Shown here: piece by piece, positions 26,397-35,020 of the stretch
How the letters are laid out: each line of letters opens with the position of its first letter
Position numbering within the stretch: position 1 is the stretch's first letter
Source: Arenicellales bacterium
GTDB taxonomy: Bacteria > Pseudomonadota > Gammaproteobacteria > Arenicellales > JAJDZL01
Reading direction: 5' to 3'
DNA: 64,000 bases
Assembly: GCA_951813075.1 (NCBI GenBank)
Contig: OX638343.1
Coordinates: 800,149 to 864,148 of the forward strand
The notes under the pieces: model-generated
Seen by the model: only the letters and a program-made list of their open reading frames with translations
What the model was told of the DNA's origin: nothing
Database searches by the model: none
Made by a program: the position numbers and the translations under genes

Positions 26397-27311
26397 TCAG
26401 CGCGGGCGATCACCGTTGATCGTCAATCTCCACATCACTCGGCGCTCGCCGGGGTAGTCATTCAGCGCGTAATGCTGTAAACATCGATTGTCCCAGAACG
26501 CCACCGAACCTTTCTCCCAACGAAAATTGCAGCATATATCCGGCTGCACTGCGTGTCTCACAAGATAGCGCAGAATCGGTTCTGATTCTTCTTCTGTCAT
26601 ACCTTCGATTCCGACCGTAAACGGTTCGTTCACGTACAGTGCTTTCCGACCGGTTTCCGGATGGGTTCTGACAATCGGGTGAACAGTGCGTTTTTGGGCA
26701 CGTTCATCAGACTGAATTCTTGTCCCAGAGTGTTTGACACGATATTCGTCGCTGGCATACTCCCCTGCTTCCCCATACATATTTTCAGCACTGTGAATCG
26801 CATACATTTTCGAGAGCATTTTCTTATACACATCTGATAGCATTTCATAAGCCAGATATTGATTCGAGAACAGTGTATTACCTCCATAGTCGGGTATATC
26901 CATTGCGCATAGAATAGATCCCATTGGTGGTGTCTCATCAAACGTGACATCACTGTGCCACGTACCAGAAAAGTTATATTTGTCTCCCGGGTTCTTAACC
27001 ACCATCATGATTTCGGGATGCCCCTTGAGACTCCCTACGAATGGATGGATGTGAAAAGAACCAAAATTTCTGCCAAAATTCTTCAACCCTTCAGGTTCAA
27101 TCTTCTGGTCACGTAGAAATATGACCATGTGATCAATGTACGCGGATTTGACTTCGTCAATTGCTTCTTTCGGAACCGGTTTGGAAATATCAATTCCGAA
27201 AATTTCAGCACCACAGGCACCGGCATACGGTCTGACGTCAATATTCTGGTATTCTCTTTGGATTGCGTTCAGCCTTCTGCCAGGAATGACTTTTGGTCTT
27301 TGCCACTTCAT
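26397..27311 (-). CDS. TauD/TfdA-family Fe(II)/2-oxoglutarate dioxygenase
   Basis: 304 residues. The facial triad is visible: His and Asp in TWHSDVTFDETPPMGS and the distal His in CLQHYALNDYPGERRVMWR, where the Arg binds 2-oxoglutarate. Start DVRPYAGACGAEIFGIDISKP is classic for TauD relatives. Members hydroxylate and so open sulfonates, aryloxyacids, carnitine-like or other small molecules. The substrate is not evident; the neighbouring importer suggests an imported nitrogen or sulfur compound (inference). Confidence 0.88.
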   Translation of the reverse strand: MKWQRPKVIPGRRLNAIQREYQNIDVRPYAGACGAEIFGIDISKPVPKEAIDEVKSAYIDHMVIFLRDQKIEPEGLKNFGRNFGSFHIHPFVGSLKGHPEIMMVVKNPGDKYNFSGTWHSDVTFDETPPMGSILCAMDIPDYGGNTLFSNQYLAYEMLSDVYKKMLSKMYAIHSAENMYGEAGEYASDEYRVKHSGTRIQSDERAQKRTVHPIVRTHPETGRKALYVNEPFTVGIEGMTEEESEPILRYLVRHAVQPDICCNFRWEKGSVAFWDNRCLQHYALNDYPGERRVMWRLTINGDRPR

Positions 27312-27400
27312 GTCGATGTGCCTCCCTGAAGATAAATCTTGGTCCCGGTTATAAGTAATTCGATTATTGATACATTAACTCAGGCTAACAAATCAAATAT

Positions 27401-28150
27401 TCAGTCCTCTCGGTGCGAATTTTGCGATTCATCCAATGGCCGGTGAGCAAATAAGGTTCGACTCTTTTCGCTAAGTGGAAAACTTTTATCTCCCGCATGT
27501 ATGACATCAATCTGAATGAGGTCCAGGTCCATCAATTCAAACCGCATTGACGAAGTGATATTTAGCGGCGAAGTTCACTTGATTTCAAATTCTTGAAGTG
27601 AAGTTCCCTGCCGTATGACCATATCCAATTCAGCTCCAGTATGCGTTGCTGAAAAACAACAACCTCGTTTCTCAACTTCAAGCCCTTGAATTATGTTCTC
27701 AAGAATGTAGTCTTCCCACGACGCACTCATCTTAGGATGTCTTTCCAATTCATAAGGATTTTCAATTCCGAGAATGGTGTGTAGTAATCCTGAATCTCGG
27801 AAGTATATCTTCGGGGGTTTCACCTGTCGTTTTTTAATGTTGGCAGTCCAGGGTCTTAAACTTCGTAACATAAACGTCGCTTCCAGAACATCAACATAGC
27901 GACGAATAGTCGTTTGAGAATCACCAAAAGAGCGCACAAACTCAGACCCGTTCCATATTTGAGCTTGATCGTGTGCAAATATTGACCAGAATCGATCCAA
28001 TGTCACACTGGAAATACTTATCCCCAGCTGGGGTATGTCGCGTTGTAAAAAATACGGACGAGAATTTGTCTCCAAACGGAACTCTTTCTGTCATTATTCG
28101 CTACAAAGCATTGGAAAATCCAATTCTGAGAGGCAAAACGTCAACCACAA
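27401..28150 (-). pseudogene. AAA-ATPase/DUF4143 protein, remnant of C-terminal part
   Basis: The readable block (28075-27578) matches the DUF4143 half: LQRDIPQLGISI, VRSFGDSQTTIRRYVDVLEA, then KRQVKPPKIYFRDSGLLHTI. It is broken in three ways. The N-terminal ATPase is absent. Upstream pieces (SFVANNDRKSSVWRQ-like) are in another frame near 28085-28150. An in-frame TGA at 27575-27577 replaces the Arg codon expected in FEIKRTS, after which the same frame continues LMDLDLIQIDVIHAGDKSFP to a stop at 27401. Intact members are proposed DNA-binding ATPases of unclear role. Confidence 0.82.
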
Positions 28151-28716
28151 AGACTCATAAAGAGCATCTCCATAACATGTATCAGTTTGGCGTTCAGTAT
28201 GACAAAGATTTCAGAAAACGGATGATTCGCATTCTCGAACATTGTGAGCAATCTATGGAGGATAGTATGTTTATAGTTGTTCTTATTTGCTATGTGCCTC
28301 TCATTTCCGCGATGCAACGAAAGGGATTAACTGATTGTTCTCCTGTAATCACTATCTGCACGCGTCCCGAAATAAAGCTATCAACCGACAAGTTGTTGGT
28401 AATTATGACAAGCCATGTCGAGGGTTTGCCACCGAAACGTTTTCGTGTGAAATATATCCAACACCCGTTGAAATTCGCAGCCATCCAGTACGTATAATCA
28501 GCAGCAAAATACCGGTAATTATGTAAATTTAAGCGAAACGGATGCTTGTCTATCTGCGACGGGTCAGACTTTGTTGATATGCTACTGAAGCCAAACCTGT
28601 GTGGCGCAATGGTCTATGTTCTGTACGTCTGCAGTCTTCAAATCACTATAATTTCGGCTTTAATGTGATTTACCCATATTTTGTTCCAAACAAAAATATT
28701 ATCCTGAATACAAATA
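28151..28716. other. Gap with no recognised gene
   Basis: About 560 bases. Short frames on both strands do not resemble known proteins. The last 150 bases are AT-rich and likely contain the promoter of the GMC oxidoreductase gene. Confidence 0.35.
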
Positions 28717-30315
28717 GTGACTAATCGATTCGACTTTGTCATTGTAGGCGCTGGTACAGCAGGTTGTGTTCTCGCCAATCGTCTCTCCGAAAACCCCAAC
28801 AACTCCGTTCTATTGATCGAAGCCGGTAATCGGGATACTAATCCGTGGATTCACATACCAGTCGGGTATTTCAAGACCATGCACAACCCAAAAAGCGACT
28901 GGTGCTATCAGACCGAACCTGATCCAGGACTCAACGGACGATTGATCAAATGGCCTCGCGGTAAGGTTCTGGGAGGCTCAAGCTCGATCAATGGACTGAT
29001 ATACATACGCGGCCAAAAGCAGGATTACGACGACTGGGCAGATGCCGGAAATTCTGGCTGGTCATACGACGATGTGCTGCCCTATTTCATGAAGTGCGAG
29101 CATCAAGAACGAGGTGCAGATGAGTATCACGGCATTGGAGGAAATCTGAAGGTATCCGACATGCGAATCAAGCGTGGAATCGGTGAGGCATTCATTCAGG
29201 GCGCTGTCGAAATCGGAATTCCCAGAACTGACGACTTCAACGGCCAAGAACAACAAGGAGCTGGCTATTATCAGCTCACGGCATGGAAAGGACGAAGATG
29301 TAGTTCAGCTGTTGGATATCTCAAACCTGCTCGCAATCGTCGTAATCTCACTGTTCTGACCAACGCACTCGTTTGTGGCATCAATATCAAAAACAAACGC
29401 GCGATGTCAATCAATTTGAAAAGAAAAGGACAATCTGAAATATACCATGCAAATCGGGAATTAATTCTAAGCGCTGGTTCGATCAACACACCACAACTAT
29501 TAATGCTTTCGGGAGTAGGAGATAAAGATCATCTAGAGGAATTTGGGATTTCTACCAAATTCCATTTGCCCGGAGTGGGCCAGAATTTGCAGGATCACCT
29601 TCAAATTCGCTCGGTTTACCGGTGCTCGGTGAAGACGCTGAATGATGAGATTCGACATCCTTTCTTCCGAATGCTGATCGGATTACGCTACTTTGCTTTT
29701 CGCACCGGTCCGATGTCGATGGCAGCCAGCCAGATCGGAATATTTACCAACTCGTCACCCGACGTCAATCGGCCTGATATCCAATTTCATTTTCAGCCTC
29801 TCAGTTCAGACAGCCCAGGCGAAGGCGTTCACGACTATTCAGGTATTACTTCATCCATAACACAATTACGCCCGACTAGCCGCGGCTATCTGCGCCTAAA
29901 ATCCTCGCATCCCGAAGAGCATGTCGCTATTCATCCAAATTATCTCAGTACTGAACTGGATCAAGTTGCAGCCGTCAATGGAATGCTGGTATCCAGAAAA
30001 ATTGCCCAAAGCAACGCGATGGCCAAATACGTCGAAGACGAAGTGCTGCCAGGTGCGTCAGTGCAGGGATTTGACGAATTGCTCGATTGTGCAAGAAATA
30101 TAGGTGAGACTATCTACCACCCCACTGGCACTTGTAAGATGGGCCCGAAATCTGATCCGCAAGCGGTGGTGGACTCGCGGCTGCGAGTGCATGGCTTGTC
30201 TTCGCTGCGAATCGTTGATGCATCAATAATGCCGACTCTCACTTCAGGAAATACAAACGCACCGGTCTTTGCTATCGCCGAAAAAGCAGCAGATATGATC
30301 CTGGAGGACAATTAG
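28717..30315 (+). CDS. GMC-family flavin oxidoreductase (choline/alcohol dehydrogenase-like)
   Basis: 532 residues, GTG start. FAD motif IVGAGTAGCVLANRLSE near residue 9, GMC signature WPRGKVLGGSSSINGLIYIRG, second signature GSINTPQLLMLSGVG, and the C-terminal catalytic region YHPTGTCKMG followed by ASIMPTLTSGNTNAPVFAIAEKAA. BetA-like enzymes oxidise choline, but many close relatives act on other alcohols. No betaine aldehyde dehydrogenase or BetI is beside it, so the choline role is not supported by context. Confidence 0.88.
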   Translation: MTNRFDFVIVGAGTAGCVLANRLSENPNNSVLLIEAGNRDTNPWIHIPVGYFKTMHNPKSDWCYQTEPDPGLNGRLIKWPRGKVLGGSSSINGLIYIRGQKQDYDDWADAGNSGWSYDDVLPYFMKCEHQERGADEYHGIGGNLKVSDMRIKRGIGEAFIQGAVEIGIPRTDDFNGQEQQGAGYYQLTAWKGRRCSSAVGYLKPARNRRNLTVLTNALVCGINIKNKRAMSINLKRKGQSEIYHANRELILSAGSINTPQLLMLSGVGDKDHLEEFGISTKFHLPGVGQNLQDHLQIRSVYRCSVKTLNDEIRHPFFRMLIGLRYFAFRTGPMSMAASQIGIFTNSSPDVNRPDIQFHFQPLSSDSPGEGVHDYSGITSSITQLRPTSRGYLRLKSSHPEEHVAIHPNYLSTELDQVAAVNGMLVSRKIAQSNAMAKYVEDEVLPGASVQGFDELLDCARNIGETIYHPTGTCKMGPKSDPQAVVDSRLRVHGLSSLRIVDASIMPTLTSGNTNAPVFAIAEKAADMILEDN

Positions 30316-30338
30316 CTGATATGCACACGAATTTTGGC

Positions 30339-31064
30339 TCAATCACTGTCATCCACCTCTGCACCGGCTCCCCGCTGTCTTGATTGATTGCTTGCCGGAA
30401 CAAAGCACTTCGCGACCACTTCCTTTAAATTCCAGTAAATCTCATCCTCTACATGAATTCTTGAATGTTCCTTCTGGATAAACTGCTCGCCGGCAAATCG
30501 CATTTCTGAGCTGACTTTGAAATGTCGAGATTGTAATTGGGGGTTGATCTCTTTCACTTGTGCACAATGAATTTTCATCGAATCCAGATCATCCAAGAAT
30601 GGCAATTCATTCGCAACTGAATTTATCCACAAATTACCATTGTTGAATACGGCTTGACAAAAAGCAGCTTCAGCATGGAATTCATAGCCCTGAGATGAGC
30701 GCTGAAGTAAGGTCGGAAGAACGAAATATGAATTTCGAACATTAAATAGCTGGACATAACTCTTGCCCCTGCGCGAGGTTCCACAACTCGCTACCAACCA
30801 ATCAGCGATCGCGACCCAAGAGTCATAGTAGATATCTTGAGCATTGATAGGTCCAACGCTCGAAACTTTTTCCAACTGCTCGACAGTAGATTGAAATCGA
30901 GAATTTTGAGTAGTGGATTGTGACAAATTTTCCAAAGATGGGTAGCCGCGCAACGCAAGCCACACAATTGATTCCGCAACTTCATTATCAACGCCTGGTG
31001 GCAATCCGACAGCTGAAAAAAATCTCTGACACAGCGTGTGTGTCTCGCTCTTGGACAATTCCAT
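30339..31064 (-). CDS. DUF3726-like protein of unknown function
   Basis: 241 residues. The N-terminal pattern LSKSETHTLCQRFFSAVGLP then NEVAESIVWLALRGYPSLENL resembles DUF3726 proteins of marine and soil proteobacteria. No signal peptide or membrane segment seen. Polar Gln/Asp-rich C-terminus. It is the last gene of a three-gene operon (34 bases after the 570-residue protein). Function unknown; co-occurrence with a dipeptidase suggests amino-acid or peptide metabolism (inference). Confidence 0.6.
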   Translation of the reverse strand: MELSKSETHTLCQRFFSAVGLPPGVDNEVAESIVWLALRGYPSLENLSQSTTQNSRFQSTVEQLEKVSSVGPINAQDIYYDSWVAIADWLVASCGTSRRGKSYVQLFNVRNSYFVLPTLLQRSSQGYEFHAEAAFCQAVFNNGNLWINSVANELPFLDDLDSMKIHCAQVKEINPQLQSRHFKVSSEMRFAGEQFIQKEHSRIHVEDEIYWNLKEVVAKCFVPASNQSRQRGAGAEVDDSD

Positions 31065-31098
31065 CCGATCAATGTCCTAATACCAGTGACTTTGTTTC

Positions 31099-32811
31099 TC
31101 AACTGTTGTTTTCAACGATAGGGAAAGCCCAGTCATCGGCATTGTCAGCATCCAATTCATCCATCAATGGTGCTCCCTGAAACAGCGTAATTCGTGTCCA
31201 AAGATTTGATTTTGGATCAAATCGGGTTGCGCCAAATGTGGCAAGTTTGAAACGGAGTAAGTCTATCGGTCGACATCCAGCATCAAGAAGATTTTCTTGA
31301 ATTTCCGCATACGGAAACTCAATGAGCGAATGAATCCGATTGACAATGTAACGGTATTGTGGATTGTTCAGCAGGAAATAGAGCACAGACGACTGTCTTT
31401 CCTCGCGTGAAAGACTTGTGATACTTTCATATAACTCGACAACATCTCGGGCAACATGGATGCGCATCTCAAGTTCGGACCCCGGATCGATATCTCGCAA
31501 TCCAAGTCTCGGCTCTTCCTTTTCGGCAGAGATATACCAAAACTGACCTTCTGCACTCTTTTCATCGAAATCTATGTCAAGAGCCCACGAATAACGTCGT
31601 TCAATATGCGACTTCAAATGCTCGACCGACATTGACGAGTCTATGTTGACATGGGCTTCACTGCTACCCATGAACCTGTCCAAATCATCGACGAGTTCCG
31701 GATGCAGCTCAAGCATTACGCTATGGATCAATTCGGTACACTCCAAGCTTGCGTTGCTTGCAGCCCACCGAGTCAGATTCACCCACGGGTATTTTTCTTC
31801 TTGAAGCGTTCGAGTCAATTCCTGCACCTTGACAATTTCGTCTTTCAGGACACGGATTCGCTCAGCTTGTTGCTCATCGGTCGAATTCCATTGATTCAGG
31901 TGCGCCTTGATACGGTCGAGAAGTGCGTTACATCGTCGTATAACCGAATCTGTAACAGATTTTTGTGATTTGACCCTGGAAATTGCGATTTCACGCAACC
32001 ACATCCACTGATGAATCAGTCTGGGGTGACTGACCAGAAAAGGCGCCATCCCCAGTCCTGTGGCATTGCCAACGCCCAAGGCACGCCTTAGTGACCTGGA
32101 TAGTTTTACTGATCTTTCACCACCTCGGCAAAAGGCCAAATGATCAACAAGGTCCAGACTAAGTTGTCGTGCCATATAGACTGTCAGCATCTCCGCTTGA
32201 AATGGTGGCCCAAAAGGTGAAACTCTTTTTACCTGATCAAAATCCATCAATCCAAACTTGCCATTGCCGTAAACCGCTGTTGTTCGAGTCAAATATCCGA
32301 TTGAGGCGATTTCTGACGCAGACGGCTGTTTTCCAGTTGCCAGCGAGTCAACAACTGAGTTAAATAGACGTACGCTCCTGTTCGCTCGGCTTAATACGAT
32401 TTCGCGATTGCTCAATCGTCCCGCTTCCTGCAACGGAACCTGTTTGCCGAGCCGCTCTACATCACTCTTTGTCGCCTCACCGTTGAACAGAGTAAACGAC
32501 ATGTCCCATTGCTCTGCGATCACCCGATCTGTACGATACTTTTCGTCAAGTTGAGTCGAAAAAGCGATAAAACTCAGTGGTCCGGAAGGTGTGTGTATGG
32601 AGTAGATCAGATTTCCAAATCCATCTTTATCCAAAGATTTCCTGACTGGGTCAAAGCGCCAATTCTCGGCATGCATCCTGCGCACCAGTGTCCGTGTAAA
32701 ACTCAGTCGACTCGGGTGTAATGAACCCAGTCGGTCAAGTTTCATCACTTCCGAGGGTGGGCGCAGCGCTACATCTGGTTGTTTGATGTCACTGATCGCC
32801 GATTCAATCAT
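31099..32811 (-). CDS. Uncharacterised conserved-looking 570-residue protein
   Basis: 570 residues, soluble, no signal peptide. Not recognised. The N-terminus (LDRLGSLHPSRLSFTRTLVR, DGFGNLIYSIHTPSGPLSF) is followed by SPFGPPFQAEMLTVYMARQLS. A Lys/Glu-rich helical stretch with coiled-coil character lies near residues 270-330 (DRIKAHLNQWNSTDEQQAER). The start overlaps the end of the M19 dipeptidase gene by 4 bases (ATGA), so it is translationally coupled to it. The tight coupling argues for a shared pathway or complex. Confidence 0.7.
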   Translation of the reverse strand: MIESAISDIKQPDVALRPPSEVMKLDRLGSLHPSRLSFTRTLVRRMHAENWRFDPVRKSLDKDGFGNLIYSIHTPSGPLSFIAFSTQLDEKYRTDRVIAEQWDMSFTLFNGEATKSDVERLGKQVPLQEAGRLSNREIVLSRANRSVRLFNSVVDSLATGKQPSASEIASIGYLTRTTAVYGNGKFGLMDFDQVKRVSPFGPPFQAEMLTVYMARQLSLDLVDHLAFCRGGERSVKLSRSLRRALGVGNATGLGMAPFLVSHPRLIHQWMWLREIAISRVKSQKSVTDSVIRRCNALLDRIKAHLNQWNSTDEQQAERIRVLKDEIVKVQELTRTLQEEKYPWVNLTRWAASNASLECTELIHSVMLELHPELVDDLDRFMGSSEAHVNIDSSMSVEHLKSHIERRYSWALDIDFDEKSAEGQFWYISAEKEEPRLGLRDIDPGSELEMRIHVARDVVELYESITSLSREERQSSVLYFLLNNPQYRYIVNRIHSLIEFPYAEIQENLLDAGCRPIDLLRFKLATFGATRFDPKSNLWTRITLFQGAPLMDELDADNADDWAFPIVENNS

Positions 32812-33794
32812 CTCGATTCAAATCCTTCCCGAAAAAAACCATACCAGTTACTACCCATGATCATACTGACTTCATCCTCAACAAATCCTGTACGTCGCAA
32901 TCCATTGGCGATATTGTGCAGATCTTCGTTCTTTCTGAACCAGCGAGGGTATTGCGGCCACCGGGCCGGTGGCAGGTCCGAACTTCGATCTGGATCATTC
33001 CAGGTACCACCTCGCATGTATTCCAACTGCTCCGGACCCCAACCAAGACATAAATCAGTTCCAAGTCCCAGATGATTGACTCCGATCAGTTCAGCACATC
33101 TTGCAACCATGCTACAAAATGACTCAAGTGAGCAATCAGTTTCGCCTGCGAGGTGCAGCGGATAAAGACTAAATCCGATCATTCCACCGCTTTGAGCTAA
33201 CTCAACCAGCAAATCGTCAGACTTGTTTCTGCCAACATCATGAAATGACCGCGGATTTGCATGAGTAATAGCGATCGGTCGCTCTGAGTATTCAATGGCT
33301 TCCATACACGTCTTTTCCGAAGTGTGTGAGACGTCGACAATCATTCCAAGACGATTCATCTCGCTCACGACATTGCGGCCGAAAATTGTCAGTCCGGAAT
33401 CATTCTTCTCGCAGTATCCCGTGCCCACCAGACTCTGGTTGTTGTAGGTAAGCTGCATGATGCGAACACCAAGGGTATGGAATGTTTCGACTAGAGCAAG
33501 ATCGTCTTCAATCGACGAGCTATTCTGAAATCCTAACACAATTCCAGTGCGGTTCGATGTTATCGCCGCGTCGATATCCGCGACGGATTTGACTTGTAAA
33601 ATCAAATCATCATTTTCGCGAAACCAGCGCTGCCACTTGCCGATGGCACTCAAAGTCTCCCTACAATCGTGCCAGTACGCGACTGTCACGTGAACAGCAT
33701 CCAACCCGCTGTCTACCAGACTCTGGAATATTTCTCGATTCCAGTTGGAAGACTGTAACGCGTCAATAATTGGTGTTTTATTTTGATTTGCCAT
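32808..33794 (-). CDS. Membrane dipeptidase family (peptidase M19)
   Basis: 328 residues from ATG 33794. M19 renal-dipeptidase fold: DGLDAVHVTVAYWHD near the start where the first metal ligands lie, GIVLGFQNSSSIEDDL, LGVRIMQLTYNNQ, MIVDVSHTSEKT, AITHANPRSFHDVGRNKSD and LGLGTDLCLG. The usual HxD metal motif at the N-terminus is not clearly present, as in many bacterial M19 paralogues, so the substrate may not be a simple dipeptide. First gene of the operon with the 570-residue protein and the DUF3726-like protein. Confidence 0.82.
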   Translation of the reverse strand: MANQNKTPIIDALQSSNWNREIFQSLVDSGLDAVHVTVAYWHDCRETLSAIGKWQRWFRENDDLILQVKSVADIDAAITSNRTGIVLGFQNSSSIEDDLALVETFHTLGVRIMQLTYNNQSLVGTGYCEKNDSGLTIFGRNVVSEMNRLGMIVDVSHTSEKTCMEAIEYSERPIAITHANPRSFHDVGRNKSDDLLVELAQSGGMIGFSLYPLHLAGETDCSLESFCSMVARCAELIGVNHLGLGTDLCLGWGPEQLEYMRGGTWNDPDRSSDLPPARWPQYPRWFRKNEDLHNIANGLRRTGFVEDEVSMIMGSNWYGFFREGFESR

Positions 33795-33982
33795 GTATTC
33801 AATTCCAACGATCGCATGTTGGCACAATTTTAATGTGTCGCACTGGAAACGGTACTATTTATTTGGAAGAAATGACTTCCAATCACTCGCAGAAACTCGG
33901 TGTGGGCGGAGGACATCAGCAGTAATTTACAAACTAACGATACAATGAAGAGACGAACCTCAACACATCAAATTTGCCCACA

Positions 33983-34957
33983 ATGCATCACAATCCCCTG
34001 CCAAGACTGGATTCGGCTTCGGAAATACGAGAACGGCTCCTGCCTTTGTGTCGACTGCGACGGGGGGATCTCTGGATTGACAGCCTGCGGGGACATCGAG
34101 TCGGTTGCCTTGACGCGGCTGATAGCCATGAAGTGAACGAAATCATGCAGCGGGATTGCGCGCAGCTTGCCGTTCATGACCCGCCATACAACCTTGTTGC
34201 CTTCAAAAGACAATCGTTGCAGGAATACCTGAGATGGTGTCGAAAGTGGATCAGGAATTCAGATACCGCATTACGTTCCGACTCTTCTTTGTATGTCTGG
34301 CTTGGGGCAGATCAGAAAAATGGATTCCAACCATTACCAGACTTCATAATCATGATGCGTGAAATGCCGTTCCAACCGAAAAGTCTCGTAACTGTGAGAA
34401 ATCAGCGTGGCTATGGAACTCAGAAAAACTGGATGGCGATTCGTCAGGAACTGCTCTATTACGTCAAGGGCAAGCCGACATTCAACGTCGATGCAGAATA
34501 TACGGACATTCCAAAAATTCTGCGCGGCTACTATAAGGATATCAATGGAAAATCAACCGAGAATTTCGAGCGAAGTCGCTCAGAAACAATTCGAGCAGGT
34601 AATGTCTGGGTCGATGTTCAGCAGATCTTTTATCGAATGGAAGAAAATGTTTCCGGCTGCTATGCGCAGAAACCAATAAAATGCTTAGACCGGATTATTC
34701 GCGCCAGTTCAGATGACGGCGATCTTGTGATAGACTTTTTTGCGCACTCCGGATCAACTCTGCTGGCATCGGAAATTTCAAATCGCAGATGTTACACTAT
34801 GGATACGGATCCTGTATTTGCGGAAATTGCGATCCGACGTCTTGAGCATTTTCGCGAAACAGGCCGTCTGGGCTGGCAGAATGGTCATCCGTTTGAAGAC
34901 GAATTAGACATCGGGAATGACACAACTTCTTCAGGCTCAATTGAAACAGAAACTTGA
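33983..34957 (+). CDS. Orphan site-specific DNA methyltransferase (N6-A/N4-C)
   Basis: 324 residues from ATG 33983 (a TTG three codons earlier is possible; no clear ribosome site). Catalytic motif IV DPPYNLVAF near residue 90 precedes the SAM-binding motif DFFAHSGSTLLASE near 265, the order of beta-class enzymes. AQKPIKCLDRIIRAS is the usual helix before it. It should methylate adenine or cytosine amino groups in a specific site. No restriction gene is adjacent. The N-terminal 60 residues are unlike the common core. Confidence 0.85.
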   Translation: MHHNPLPRLDSASEIRERLLPLCRLRRGDLWIDSLRGHRVGCLDAADSHEVNEIMQRDCAQLAVHDPPYNLVAFKRQSLQEYLRWCRKWIRNSDTALRSDSSLYVWLGADQKNGFQPLPDFIIMMREMPFQPKSLVTVRNQRGYGTQKNWMAIRQELLYYVKGKPTFNVDAEYTDIPKILRGYYKDINGKSTENFERSRSETIRAGNVWVDVQQIFYRMEENVSGCYAQKPIKCLDRIIRASSDDGDLVIDFFAHSGSTLLASEISNRRCYTMDTDPVFAEIAIRRLEHFRETGRLGWQNGHPFEDELDIGNDTTSSGSIETET

Positions 34958-35020
34958 CCATGGTTCCGAGAGTGTTTTGTACCAACGAAATTATCATCAC
35001 CATAAACGTGCGACATTCAA

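Noticed and set aside
28151..28500. Plus-strand frame of 174 codons crossing the DUF4143 pseudogene
   Set aside because: Its first part is antisense to the pseudogene and the rest has no recognisable similarity.
33900..34136. Small Cys-rich protein (CPQC...CVDC) overlapping the DNA methyltransferase start
   Set aside because: It lies in another frame of the methyltransferase 5' region and has no ribosome site or known family; likely a chance frame.
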